Positions 17,000-24,870 are shown, numbered from the stretch's first letter. The stretch: DNA of 64,000 nucleotides from Pedobacter westerhofensis (GCF_900182595.1 NZ_FXTN01000003.1:558001-622000); one strand, 5' to 3'. The notes: a model not told the origin generated them from the sequence alone. Program-made: numbers and translations.

Positions 17000-18196
17000 T
17001 CAGTTAATATCACATTTCCATTTTTCAATGGGAATAACTGAAAGAACAGGAGGTAGATTTGAATCTTCCCTTTTTAATAAACCATCTTTAATATCCTGAA
17101 AGTCACAATTCCATTGATAATTAAGATTTCTTCTGATAGCAGAACCCAGCATTATTTCAGGGGAGGTCGTAAGAGATCCCGGAAGTGCCTTTCTGATATA
17201 GAGAAACTCAGGAACATTGCGGATCGAGGATAACACAAAATAACTATACAGCAGAAATTTTGTATCATTCCCGAAAATTCTCTCTTCAGATAGCTTTCCG
17301 CAATCGTAGAATGCTTTTCTGGTAATGCAGGCAGTTGGATGCAGTAAAGGAAAATACGGGGCTCCAGATAAAGCGGCCTTGACATCCTCGGGGAAGCGAA
17401 CTGCCTGTAATTTCCTTTTGAAGTAGTCCATTCTTAATTCATGTGAGCCGCACATCTGGCAGTTATTAAGGTGCATAAAGGCAGAAAGCGTAGAAAATCT
17501 GTCTCCACATGGTATGTCGTCAGAATCCTGGAAGAATATCAAAGGATTATTGCCCTGATCAATTAACCAATTTCTTATCACATACGGACCTACCGGCGTT
17601 GGGCTAAAATTATAGAAATCAACATCATTATAACGGCTTATCAGCTCATTCATATCCTTGGTTATAGTCTGGTCTATCCCTACGTATATTGAGGTGAAAT
17701 CTATTCGATTTAAAAATTTAAGTGCTGTTCTTAAATATTTATTATCTCCGCGATGGGGAACAATGACATCACATTGATTCATTTCCGAAGGCAAACCGAG
17801 ATCAAACGGGATTTGCCCTACCAAGATTTGCTTAAATGCCGAATGACTTTCAGCAATTTGATCTAAAAGCTCGAAAAGTAGATCAGTTGATAGAATTTCA
17901 GTTTTATTGATGGTTTTGCTAAGCGTTTTGTAATCCTTCAATTGACAGCAAAATGAGTATACAAATTCGTCCTCGCTCGCGGTGTATGGAGGTGCGGCTT
18001 TCCTGGAAGTGAGAATAACCAACGTTTTCTTTCTGGCATTCAGAAGTAGTTCAGCGCCAGCAATTAAACTGTCAATATCTGGTATAGCATAATGATTTTC
18101 AAATTTCAGGAACATCAGATAGTCCTGGTCGTCGCCCTGGGCTTCAATATATGCGATATGTTTCGGATAGCGCCTTATGGAGCTTTTTTTTTCCAC
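17000..18196 (-). CDS. Glycosyltransferase family 2-like protein
   Basis: 398 residues from a GTG at 18196. Residues 1-140 form an N-terminal region I do not recognise. From 142 a GT-A fold begins with CDVIVPHRGDNKYLRTAL, reaches the metal/nucleotide-sugar motif FFQDSDDIP (Asp224, Asp226, Asp227), and continues with HPTACITRKAFYDCG and FGNDTKFLLYSYF, where Asp311 may act in catalysis. Such enzymes move a sugar from an activated donor to an acceptor. It lies 59 bp after the ATP-grasp gene on the same strand, so the two form an operon. The acceptor is unknown. No membrane helix or signal is present, so it acts in the cytosol. Confidence 0.75.
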   Translation of the reverse strand: MEKKSSIRRYPKHIAYIEAQGDDQDYLMFLKFENHYAIPDIDSLIAGAELLLNARKKTLVILTSRKAAPPYTASEDEFVYSFCCQLKDYKTLSKTINKTEILSTDLLFELLDQIAESHSAFKQILVGQIPFDLGLPSEMNQCDVIVPHRGDNKYLRTALKFLNRIDFTSIYVGIDQTITKDMNELISRYNDVDFYNFSPTPVGPYVIRNWLIDQGNNPLIFFQDSDDIPCGDRFSTLSAFMHLNNCQMCGSHELRMDYFKRKLQAVRFPEDVKAALSGAPYFPLLHPTACITRKAFYDCGKLSEERIFGNDTKFLLYSYFVLSSIRNVPEFLYIRKALPGSLTTSPEIMLGSAIRRNLNYQWNCDFQDIKDGLLKREDSNLPPVLSVIPIEKWKCDIN

Positions 18197-18255
18197 AGTA
18201 TTACATTGTAATAACTGTAGTTCATTAACTCACCCATGATTTCTGATTTTAAATG

Positions 18256-19494
18256 TTACAAAATTGTACAGGATTTATTACGCCTGGCTGCATGATAGCA
18301 GCATATACTTTTTTTTCTCAGATAGCCCATTTGATTGATTGCTTCATATTGCTCCTTGGTAAACAGCCAGCTTTCAGCCCAGAGGACAAGGCGGTCATTT
18401 CCATTAAACAGGCTATAGACCTTGTTAATATATTTATCCTGAACAATGACAAAATATTTATCTGCAAAATCAACCAGTACAAAGTGTTCAATCAAACGTA
18501 CCATCGGGGTGTTATTATCTTCCCCAAGGTAAATTATGAGGTTTAGAGGATAAGATTTTTTGTTTTTTCTTACAAGGTCTATGTGATGATCCTTAAAAAT
18601 GGAGAAATAATAAATGAACGCTCTGTAGAATGGGTACCGAGCAAATAAATCCTGCCCCACTGAATCCGCATACACGCCATAATTTTTTCGAAAAAATGTA
18701 TTTACCCAGGCACAAATAATTGGACCATACCTGTGGTTGTCAAAAAACCCGGAGGTCTGGAACCCTTTTCTGTACTTAGGATGGAAACCGGTAAAATTTG
18801 CTTCTATGATATGAAATTGACTATCATGAGTTAACGCGACATCCCATCCAATCATGGTTCCTTCCAGAATTGCATCAGGAAGATTAGGAAGAATGTTATT
18901 GAGAAATTCTTCCCCACCGTCCCGGTATTGTTTATTTCCCTGTATAAGAGAGGTTAAAGATGGTATAATATCCTTGCAAAAGGTGTGTATCCTAAACTCC
19001 GATTGTATTTGAAGTTTTTTTTGTAACATAAACCTCTCATACCTTCCTTCACAAATATCTGTTTGTTGTATTATTTGTTCTAACTGCCAACTTTTGTCCC
19101 ATGAATGTGTTGAATAGGAAGCATCGCCCAACGTGGATTTTAGAAAATATCCTTCATTGAAAAGGTCTTTAACTTTTTGAACTCCTCCGGCAGAGGTTAA
19201 TAAGGAGCATAAGCTAATGGACCGCGGGCAGGAACCCGGATTATAATATTCAAATACTTCATACTGCTTATATTTATTTTCAAGCCTCCATTTCAGAACA
19301 TGATGTTCATCAACCTGTAAATAATAAAGCATTGCTCTGATAAAAAGCGCTCCATAATTGCCTGACAAATCTGAAATCAGCCACGGCTCTGCATTCAATT
19401 CAAACGGCCAATAATTGGATCTGGATTTTATCCTTTGGAATACTGAGGTTTCAATTTCTAAAATATCTTCCTCTTGGGGAGTTTTGTTGCCCAT
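18256..19494 (-). CDS. ATP-grasp family enzyme (sugar-transfer-associated type)
   Basis: 412 residues. Three blocks match the ATP-grasp fold: FLKSTLGDASYS at 117-128 (Lys of the ATP site and a glycine loop), EFRIHTF at 166-172, and GWDVALT followed by HIIEANFTGFHP at 216-239 (metal-binding Glu and Asn). The GWDVALT-x-EAN arrangement is the one I associate with ATPgrasp_ST, the sugar-transfer-associated ATP-grasp family. ATP-grasp enzymes join a carboxylate to an amine or similar group with ATP. The C-terminal 170 residues are unassigned and end with a Cys pair (KSICCYHAARRNKSCTIL). It is the first gene of an operon with the glycosyltransferase. Confidence 0.7.
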   Translation of the reverse strand: MGNKTPQEEDILEIETSVFQRIKSRSNYWPFELNAEPWLISDLSGNYGALFIRAMLYYLQVDEHHVLKWRLENKYKQYEVFEYYNPGSCPRSISLCSLLTSAGGVQKVKDLFNEGYFLKSTLGDASYSTHSWDKSWQLEQIIQQTDICEGRYERFMLQKKLQIQSEFRIHTFCKDIIPSLTSLIQGNKQYRDGGEEFLNNILPNLPDAILEGTMIGWDVALTHDSQFHIIEANFTGFHPKYRKGFQTSGFFDNHRYGPIICAWVNTFFRKNYGVYADSVGQDLFARYPFYRAFIYYFSIFKDHHIDLVRKNKKSYPLNLIIYLGEDNNTPMVRLIEHFVLVDFADKYFVIVQDKYINKVYSLFNGNDRLVLWAESWLFTKEQYEAINQMGYLRKKSICCYHAARRNKSCTIL

Positions 19495-19971
19495 GTTTAA
19501 TCTCTATCATACTAAAATACCTACAACATGAGGGATTCAACAGGGGCAAAAGAAACAATTTCCCTTCAACCTGATATTAGATGTAAAGATTTACATTCCG
19601 CTTTCCGATCTCAGCTAACCCTTTATAAACCGTGTTTTAGAACGGTGCGTTGCACAGGCTGCTTTTTAACAAAAAAACCGGGTATTTCAAATATCTTCCT
19701 CTTGACCTATTAACTAAATCTATTTAGTTAATTAACAGTAACTTAGTTTGTTTTTCGTTTGTAATTTTCATGTTTCTATTCTAACTTGTTCTTAAATTAC
19801 AGGCTTGCTTTATGTTACATCTGGCTTTGATCCGCACGTTATTTTGCCCTAATTTTATTTCGATGATTTACTGCAAAAGTTGCATCTGATCATTGAAGTT
19901 CCTGACTTGAGGAAAACAGGAAATGGAAGTGCTGAAGCCAAAAATTGAGGCATAAATAAGTCTGTAAGAAA
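19495..19971. other. Divergent control region inside the island
   Basis: A 477-bp gap between the leftward ATP-grasp/GT operon and the rightward Gly-rich gene pair. It holds a perfect 10-bp inverted repeat at 19710-19731. A 61-codon frame at 19528-19713 is not convincing. Otherwise it is A+T-rich, with no recognisable RNA. Confidence 0.5.
19710..19731. promoter_or_regulatory. Perfect 10-bp palindrome, possible operator
   Basis: TTAACTAAAT (19710-19719) and ATTTAGTTAA (19722-19731) are exact inverted copies with CT between them. It sits between two divergent transcription units. No U-tract follows, so an operator-like site is more likely than a terminator. Confidence 0.4.
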
Positions 19972-20595
19972 ATGGAAGCAACAATGTTAAAGCAGAGAGA
20001 AAGCTTGGCGAACAAAGCTGAAGGCCGGGCGAGAGGACCGATTATATTGTTCGGAAATATTTCTACCCCGCCCTGGGAAGGTGGCGGCGGCGGTGGCGGG
20101 CCAACTTTTCCAGGTAATGATCCTTTTCCCGGTGGAGATCCCGGCAGTGGTGGTGCAGGTGGAGGATGCGGAGGCTATGGCGACTGGATGGCTGGCGGTG
20201 TAACAGAAGCTAGTGATTTTATATCAGAAACTACAAATAATATTGACGCTACCCATAGGACAATTACCTATACTTGGGTACCGTTTAAACAGGTAGCTAA
20301 TATCTATAGATTTGAAAGCCGGGAGATAGCCACCCAACAACTAATAGGTGGATCATGGGAATTTACCGGACTTTCACATCAGAGTGTAACACTGGCTGGT
20401 ATATCAACGGGATTTACCCTGCAATGGGTTGACACCATTGCACCAGCTACGTCAGTTACATCCAATGTAGCAACCATAACGTTAAACTTTAGAGTACGGT
20501 CAGTATTCTATTGCGGGGGTTTTCCATTTGAGTGGAACCTTAAGTTTGCCGATGGAACCATAGATGGGTACGCCCAACATAATTTTTACGTATAA
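19972..20595 (+). CDS. Glycine-rich protein, function unknown
   Basis: 207 residues from the ATG at 19972 (a second ATG lies four codons in). The first 27 residues are charged and lack a signal peptide. Residues about 36-74 are a Gly/Pro-rich segment with runs of G and one Cys in GGGCGGYG. The remaining 130 residues are rich in Thr, Val and aromatic residues and look like a beta-sandwich (THRTITYTWVPF, LSHQSVTLAG, VATITLNFRVRSVFYCGG). It is followed 8 bp later by a secreted-protein gene. I do not recognise the family. It might be a processed, exported or modified product, but no export signal is seen. Confidence 0.65.
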   Translation: MEATMLKQRESLANKAEGRARGPIILFGNISTPPWEGGGGGGGPTFPGNDPFPGGDPGSGGAGGGCGGYGDWMAGGVTEASDFISETTNNIDATHRTITYTWVPFKQVANIYRFESREIATQQLIGGSWEFTGLSHQSVTLAGISTGFTLQWVDTIAPATSVTSNVATITLNFRVRSVFYCGGFPFEWNLKFADGTIDGYAQHNFYV

Positions 20596-20603
20596 CAAAA
20601 CAT

Positions 20604-21392
20604 ATGAAAATCGCTTTTAAAAGAGGTACGATATTATCTTACATTGCTGTAATAGCAACTTTATCGGGGATTATTTCTGCCAAAGTAGATTCAAAATTTA
20701 AAGCCATACATTTCAGTGGGGCTTTCCAGATGGTTCAAAATGGCAAGGTTATCCCGATGAGCCAATCTCTTGATATTTTTTATTCAAAAGATTTTTTAGT
20801 TGCAAAGACAAGGTTAAGCAATTTCACTTCTAAAACCACAATGGATCAAACCACTGGTAAAGTATTGGATGGTAGATTGACCATTGATTCAAGTTATGTC
20901 TACTACATATCCATAAGAGGTGATAAATTTGGACTTGCCTTCGATTCATTGGCAATTAGTACTGGTAAACCCGTAAAAGCTAATGTAGACTCAATCGTTC
21001 AATCCACGTTAGGTGCCCCAGCTTTTTTTTACAAATTAAGAAGTAAAGGAAAAGATTCGGTAAATATCGACAGGGACGAGATCAACGGGTTAATGGTTGA
21101 AAAATATATTTACAAAAGACGGGAGATACAGGAGCCAGACTCTCTTTACTTTTATTTTAGAAAGCAGCCACTGGAGGTATCTTTCAACCTAAAAGAACAG
21201 CGGAAGGATAATATGTATCTGTATAAAGCGAGGGCTATATGTAATGCAACTCCGAAAGGCAGATTCTCAAATGTTCCCTTCGATGTGGGAAAGTACGAAC
21301 ATTCATTTGAAATTACAGAATTTGATATTCCAGAAGCGGAACTCACAAACGTTTTGGACTTAATTGGAAAATTCGAGATGGTAAATAAATAA
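20604..21392 (+). CDS. Secreted or anchored protein, function unknown
   Basis: 262 residues. A hydrophobic N-terminus (ILSYIAVIATLSGIISA, residues 10-26) is a signal peptide or membrane anchor. The rest is beta-rich, with Lys, Ser and aromatics (KSKGKDSVNIDRDEI, LYFYFRKQPLEVSFNL, YEHSFEITEFDIPEAEL). It resembles secreted GLPGLI-type proteins in size, but the GLPGLI signature is absent. It is translated in one unit with the Gly-rich gene 8 bp upstream, so the two products probably act together outside the cytosol. Confidence 0.65.
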   Translation: MKIAFKRGTILSYIAVIATLSGIISAKVDSKFKAIHFSGAFQMVQNGKVIPMSQSLDIFYSKDFLVAKTRLSNFTSKTTMDQTTGKVLDGRLTIDSSYVYYISIRGDKFGLAFDSLAISTGKPVKANVDSIVQSTLGAPAFFYKLRSKGKDSVNIDRDEINGLMVEKYIYKRREIQEPDSLYFYFRKQPLEVSFNLKEQRKDNMYLYKARAICNATPKGRFSNVPFDVGKYEHSFEITEFDIPEAELTNVLDLIGKFEMVNK

Positions 21393-21775
21393 GATTGGTA
21401 TCCTCTTTAATGATGAGTCAATCAGGGCCTCCATAACGGAGGCCTTCATAACAATTATTTTTATTTATAAATGGTTAGTTAAAGATAAGACATCTCGGAT
21501 AAAGAGAAGATGTAAACATAAAATCAATTACTTTAAAAATTCATTTTATCTTTATTGTCATTTATACTGTAAACACACATATCTAAAATAATGCCACACG
21601 TTGTGCTTCAAGAATTTAGCTAAAATGTTTAATTGTTATTTTTTTTGAACTAAGACTTTGAAAATCGGCGATAATAATTCCATTCTTCCATATTAGGATA
21701 TGGAAAATCTTCATGTAACATCTCTGATACTTAATGTTGAAGCTGTTAATATCAATATTCAATGTAAATATGAAA

Positions 21776-21817
21776 AGTTTAACGGCTCACGTGATAAACC
21801 ACATAAGCCGTTAAACT
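21776..21817 (-). terminator. 12-bp perfect hairpin
   Basis: AGTTTAACGGCT (21776-21787) and AGCCGTTAAACT (21806-21817) pair perfectly around an 18-base loop. On the minus strand the stem leads into only four U. It lies 30 bp after the stop of the Lys-rich remnant, so it may be that gene's old terminator. Confidence 0.4.
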
Positions 21818-21846
21818 CCTAATATTGACCAGAAATATTTAACGAT

Positions 21847-21960
21847 TTATAATTTGCCTGAAACTTTCTTTAGCCTTTTGGCTTTTTTCTTTGCCTTAAC
21901 CGCTTCCTTTGCTACTTCCCTCGCTGCTGTCAATATTACTTCAGCTCCAGTGAAGGCCAA
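21847..21960 (-). pseudogene. C-terminal remnant of a Lys/Ala-rich protein
   Basis: A 37-codon open frame ending in TAA at 21847. The residues read TAAREVAKEAVKAKKKAKRL, then KKVSGKL, which looks like a basic helical C-terminal tail. There is no ATG: an in-frame TGA lies immediately upstream, inside the 22-bp inverted repeat, leaving only TTG starts. The 5' part of the gene seems to have been lost at that repeat. The parent protein is not recognisable. Confidence 0.35.
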
Positions 21961-21982
21961 TGGCCTTCACTGGAGCTGAAGT
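21938..21982. repeat. Perfect 22-bp inverted repeat with 1-base centre
   Basis: The left arm ACTTCAGCTCCAGTGAAGGC-CA (21938-21959) is exactly inverted at 21961-21982 around a single A. Neither strand has a U-tract after it, so it is not a normal terminator. It sits at the broken upstream edge of the Lys-rich remnant. It could be a recombination or rearrangement scar, or a protein-binding site. Confidence 0.7.
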
Positions 21983-22014
21983 AACCGAAGGCTCTCGCGT
22001 CGCAGTATGAATAA

Positions 22015-22050
22015 TAAAAAAGCGGAATGATCTCATTTGACCATTCCGCT
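22015..22050 (-). terminator. Terminator of the recombinase gene
   Basis: AGCGGAATG (22021-22029) and CATTCCGCT (22042-22050) form a 9-bp stem with a 12-base loop. On the minus strand it is followed by six T. It lies 65 bp after the stop of the tyrosine recombinase gene. Confidence 0.75.
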
Positions 22051-22115
22051 CATCTAAATTAACGCTCTCAGAATAAAGACGCTGAATAACGATTTATATT
22101 GTGTTGCTGATAAAA

Positions 22116-23333
22116 TTACGCTACTACAAATTTTCGTTTCAATCCTGCCATATCTGCACCAACCTTGGTATCCATGATTTTAGCGTAAAACTGCGTTGTC
22201 CTAATATCGGTATGTCCAAGCATCTTGCTCACACTCTCAATAGGGATACCATTGCCTAGCGTCACTGTTGTGGCAAATGTGTGCCTTGCTATATGAAAGG
22301 TTAAATGTTTAGTGATACCACAAAGGTCTGCAATCTCTTTCAGATAGGCATTCATCTTCTGATTGCTGCTCACTGGCAAAACCCTTTCAGTATTTTCACA
22401 AAAGGGATGATCCACATAGCGATTGATAATATCTTCGGCAACAGGCAACAGCGGAATATGACAAGGAACGGAAGTTTTGTGCCTCTTCTTCATTATCCAC
22501 GATGCACCGTCTATTCCTTTCCTGATCTCGGATTTGGTCAATTCCTGAACATCTATAAAGCTTAATCCTGTATAACAGCAGAAAATAAAGATGTCCCGGA
22601 CAATTCTTAAACGCTCTATCACAAATTCTTTATTATTGATGTCCTCCAATTCGGTGGGGGTTAGGATTACCCGAACAACCTTATCAATCTTATTCTTATG
22701 GTTTAGGAATGGATCGTGCTTCATCCAGCGATTAGCCAGGCAGATGCGTATGATCTTTCCAAAATTCTTGATATGTTTCACCGCCGAATTATTTGCGCAT
22801 TTACATCTGCTTCTCAGGTAGAATTCGAACTCTGAGATAAAGAAGCTATCTACCTTGTCTACTGCTATATCATTAGCCTTGTACTTTTCGAGTATGAAGG
22901 ATTTTGTATGCTTCAATGTACTGTTATATTTAGTCAGCGTACCCTTTTCAAATCCATTACCTATAAGAGCTTTAATCTTATCGTTGTGGTCTTGAAAAAC
23001 CGCGACCAGATTGTGCCGGTCTTCTTCAATGCCTAGATATTTGTTTTTAAGGGATTCGGTTGTAATTTCCTGATCTGCTTTGATTAGATCAATATGTGCC
23101 TGATCAATCTTATCCTCAACTGTTTTCAAATAGCGGTTGATTGTTCTAGCATGTTCTTTTCTACTATCCAAACGACAGGTTTTAGTATTCCAGTCCTTTG
23201 GATCACCTATTTTCCCGGTGGAAAGTTCTTTGGGTACTCCATCTACGGTAATACGCATGTAAATTGGCATTTCGCCGGAAACATAATTTTTTGGCTTCTT
23301 CAAATAGAAGAGCAGACTAAAAGTGTTTTTCAT
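22116..23333 (-). CDS. int: Tyrosine-type site-specific recombinase (island integrase)
   Basis: 405 residues from the ATG at 23333; the longer frame to 23357 needs a TTG. Residues 1-90 form an arm-DNA-binding region (NTFSLLFYLKKPKNYVSGEM), 100-200 a SAM-like core-binding domain (FEKGTLTKYNSTLKHTKSFI), and 215-390 the catalytic domain. Catalytic motifs are HIARHTFATT (HxxR), LGHTDIRTTQFYAKI (His and the nucleophilic Tyr) and a Lys in KKRHKTSVP. At the usual first Arg the protein reads TGLSFIDVQEL, with Ser instead, as known for IntDOT of CTnDOT. It probably integrated this island at tRNA-Asp. Confidence 0.92.
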   Translation of the reverse strand: MKNTFSLLFYLKKPKNYVSGEMPIYMRITVDGVPKELSTGKIGDPKDWNTKTCRLDSRKEHARTINRYLKTVEDKIDQAHIDLIKADQEITTESLKNKYLGIEEDRHNLVAVFQDHNDKIKALIGNGFEKGTLTKYNSTLKHTKSFILEKYKANDIAVDKVDSFFISEFEFYLRSRCKCANNSAVKHIKNFGKIIRICLANRWMKHDPFLNHKNKIDKVVRVILTPTELEDINNKEFVIERLRIVRDIFIFCCYTGLSFIDVQELTKSEIRKGIDGASWIMKKRHKTSVPCHIPLLPVAEDIINRYVDHPFCENTERVLPVSSNQKMNAYLKEIADLCGITKHLTFHIARHTFATTVTLGNGIPIESVSKMLGHTDIRTTQFYAKIMDTKVGADMAGLKRKFVVA

Positions 23334-23444
23334 CTTCTTAAGATTAGAGTTAAACAAAATTAGCGTTGCAGATACGAGTGGTCAAGATGTTCAAATTTTG
23401 AACTAGCTGACAATCAATTCGATATAGGCTTTTCAGTGAGTCCG

Positions 23445-23479
23445 GCTTTTTAATTAATTGACTCATGAATTACTCACTA
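23445..23479 (+). repeat. Right 35-bp direct repeat (probable integrase arm site)
   Basis: Same orientation as 15774-15808, with 30 of 35 bases identical, including 21 in a row. It lies 98 bp inside the attR core and 112 bp upstream of the recombinase ATG. Nearby is a further AGTGAGT (around 23434) and a 7-bp palindrome GTTCAAA/TTTGAAC (23389-23403), both candidate binding sites. Confidence 0.6.
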
Positions 23480-23521
23480 TAAGTAGTAGAAATATTGAAT
23501 ATTTCGGGAATCCACTAAATC

Positions 23522-23556
23522 AAAAAAGCCTCTAATCATACGATTAAAGGCTTTTT
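23522..23556 (-). terminator. Terminator of tRNA-Asp, supplied by the island
   Basis: AAAAAGCCT (23523-23531) and AGGCTTTTT (23548-23556) pair, continuing as TAATC/GATTA after one mismatch, with an ATAC loop. It stands 22 bp after the tRNA 3' end on the minus strand. It lies inside the island, so it replaces the original terminator now found at the far end. Confidence 0.7.
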
Positions 23557-23577
23557 GAATGTTTTACTACTTATCTT

Positions 23578-23591
23578 GCGGACCGGACGGG
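23578..23591. repeat. attR: 14-bp core within tRNA-Asp
   Basis: GCGGACCGGACGGG, identical to 15715-15728, covers the acceptor 3' strand and part of the T-stem of tRNA-Asp. Insertion here keeps the tRNA intact. Confidence 0.8.
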
Positions 23592-23652
23592 ACTCGAACC
23601 CGCGACCTCCGCCGTGACAGGGCGGCATTCTAACCAGCTGAACTACCGGTCC
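23579..23652 (-). tRNA. tRNA-Asp (GTC)
   Basis: 74 bases without encoded CCA. The acceptor stem GGACCGG (5') pairs with CCGGTCC (3'), with G as discriminator. The D-arm reads TAGTTCAGCTGGTTAGAATG, the anticodon loop CTGTCAC contains GTC at 23618-23616, and the T-arm has GGGTTCGAGTCCC. Anticodon GTC reads Asp codons. Its 3' end is the integration site of the neighbouring island. Confidence 0.97.
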
Positions 23653-23740
23653 GTTCTCCCTTTCGGGAATGCAAATATAGGAACTATAATGGCATTACAA
23701 AATTAATATTTCAACTATTTTTGAAATAAAATCTAACTCA

Positions 23741-24814
23741 TTAAGCTACAGAGCCCTCTTTCATTTTTTCTGCATTTTCAGCGAACTGCAGCGCATCAAT
23801 AAGCTCCTGAACACCTCCATCCATTACTCCGTTAAGGTTATAAAGGGTTAATCCGATACGGTGATCCGTTACCCTTCCCTGCGGATAATTGTATGTTCTG
23901 ATCTTGGCAGAACGGTCTCCTGTAGAAACCATAGTTTTACGTCTTGCAGCAATGTCGCCATTTTTCTTCTGCACCTCGATATCATACAGTTTACTTCGCA
24001 GCATCTCCATTGCAATCTCGCGGTTACCCAGCTGAGAACGTTCCTGCTGACAAACCACCACCAGTCCCGAAGGCCTGTGCGTAAGCTGCACTTTAGTTTC
24101 CACCTTATTTACGTTCTGACCACCAGCACCACCCGAACGGGAAGTTTGCAGGTCAATATCTGCCGGGTTCAGGTAAAAATCGATTTCCTCGGCCTCAGGC
24201 AACACGGCAACAGAAGCTGCAGAAGTATGTACCCTGCCCTGAGTTTCTGTATCAGGAACGCGCTGTACGCGGTGTACACCAGATTCATACTTAAGCTGTC
24301 CGTAAACATCTTCGCCAGAAACCTTCATGATCACCTCTTTGTATCCGCCGGCCGTGCCTTCGGTTACATCCACCACTTCAACTTTCCATCGCTTTTGCTC
24401 AAAGAAACGGCTGTACATCCTGTATAAATCACCGGCAAACAAAGCAGCTTCATCACCGCCTGTACCGCCACGAATCTCAAACACTGCATTTTTGGCATCT
24501 TCAGGATCAACAGGGATCAGCATCAGGCGTACCCGCTCTTCAATCTCTTCCTGTTGTTTTAACAGCCCGTCCAGTTCATCCTTGGCCATTTCCCGCATTT
24601 CGGCGTCTTTCTCAGTAGACAGGATTTCCTTATTGGCGTCGATATTGCTCATCACGTTTTTATAGATTTTATACTCATCTACAATCTTGGTGAGGTCCTT
24701 ATATTCTTTATTCAACTGGGCAAACCGTTTCATATCCTGCATGGTGTCAGGATTACTCAACTGTTCTTCAACATCTTCCCAGCGGATCTTTATTGCTTCT
24801 AATTTTTCTAACAT
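23741..24814 (-). CDS. prfA: Peptide chain release factor 1
   Basis: 357 residues, full length. It releases the finished peptide at UAA and UAG stop codons. The GGQ motif lies in [15 protein letters not shown] near residue 230. The stop-codon-reading tripeptide is of the PxT type ([13 protein letters not shown]), which marks release factor 1 rather than 2 (SPF). The gene lies 88 bp beyond tRNA-Asp on the same strand, next to an LpxH-like gene. Confidence 0.96.
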   Translation of the reverse strand: MLEKLEAIKIRWEDVEEQLSNPDTMQDMKRFAQLNKEYKDLTKIVDEYKIYKNVMSNIDANKEILSTEKDAEMREMAKDELDGLLKQQEEIEERVRLMLIPVDPEDAKNAVFEIRGGTGGDEAALFAGDLYRMYSRFFEQKRWKVEVVDVTEGTAGGYKEVIMKVSGEDVYGQLKYESGVHRVQRVPDTETQGRVHTSAASVAVLPEAEEIDFYLNPADIDLQTSRSGGAGGQNVNKVETKVQLTHRPSGLVVVCQQERSQLGNREIAMEMLRSKLYDIEVQKKNGDIAARRKTMVSTGDRSAKIRTYNYPQGRVTDHRIGLTLYNLNGVMDGGVQELIDALQFAENAEKMKEGSVA

Positions 24815-24870
24815 AATCGATTACAAAAATAAGCTTTTTCTTAGAATTATATACTGTTTTTCAGGATAGC

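Larger units (their letters stand above)
21393..22115. other. 723-bp gap in the island with repeats and a gene remnant
   Basis: Holds, in order, a 12-bp inverted repeat (21776-21817), the C-terminal remnant of a Lys-rich gene (21847-21960), a perfect 22-bp inverted repeat (21938-21982), and the terminator of the recombinase gene (22015-22050). From 21393 to about 21770 I see nothing supportable. Confidence 0.6.
15715..23591. mobile_element. 7.9-kb tRNA-Asp-integrated genomic island
   Basis: Bounded by direct 14-bp copies of the tRNA-Asp 3' end. It carries a tyrosine recombinase at the tRNA-proximal end, reading away from the tRNA. Inside each edge is one copy of a 35-bp near-identical direct repeat. 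No relaxase, conjugation, replication or phage structural genes are visible, so it looks like a small integrative island or the remains of a mobilisable one. Much of it is more A+T-rich by eye than its flanks. Cargo: a lipoprotein, GT2 plus ATP-grasp enzymes, a Gly-rich protein with a secreted partner, and a truncated Lys-rich gene end. Confidence 0.8.

Noticed and set aside
19528..19713. A 61-codon frame with four Cys upstream of the ATP-grasp/GT pair, a possible peptide precursor
   Set aside because: It lies on the opposite strand to the enzymes, has no leader-like conservation or ribosome-binding site, and reads like chance sequence.
20604..21392. Assignment to the GLPGLI secreted-protein family
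   Set aside because: Size and signal fit, but the GLPGLI signature and the preceding conserved Tyr/Trp strand are absent.
21938..21982. Reading the 22-bp inverted repeat as a terminator
   Set aside because: Neither strand has a U-tract after it, and the nearest terminators lie elsewhere.
23861..24427. A 188-codon open frame opposite prfA
   Set aside because: It overlaps a certain gene on the other strand and has no recognisable domain.
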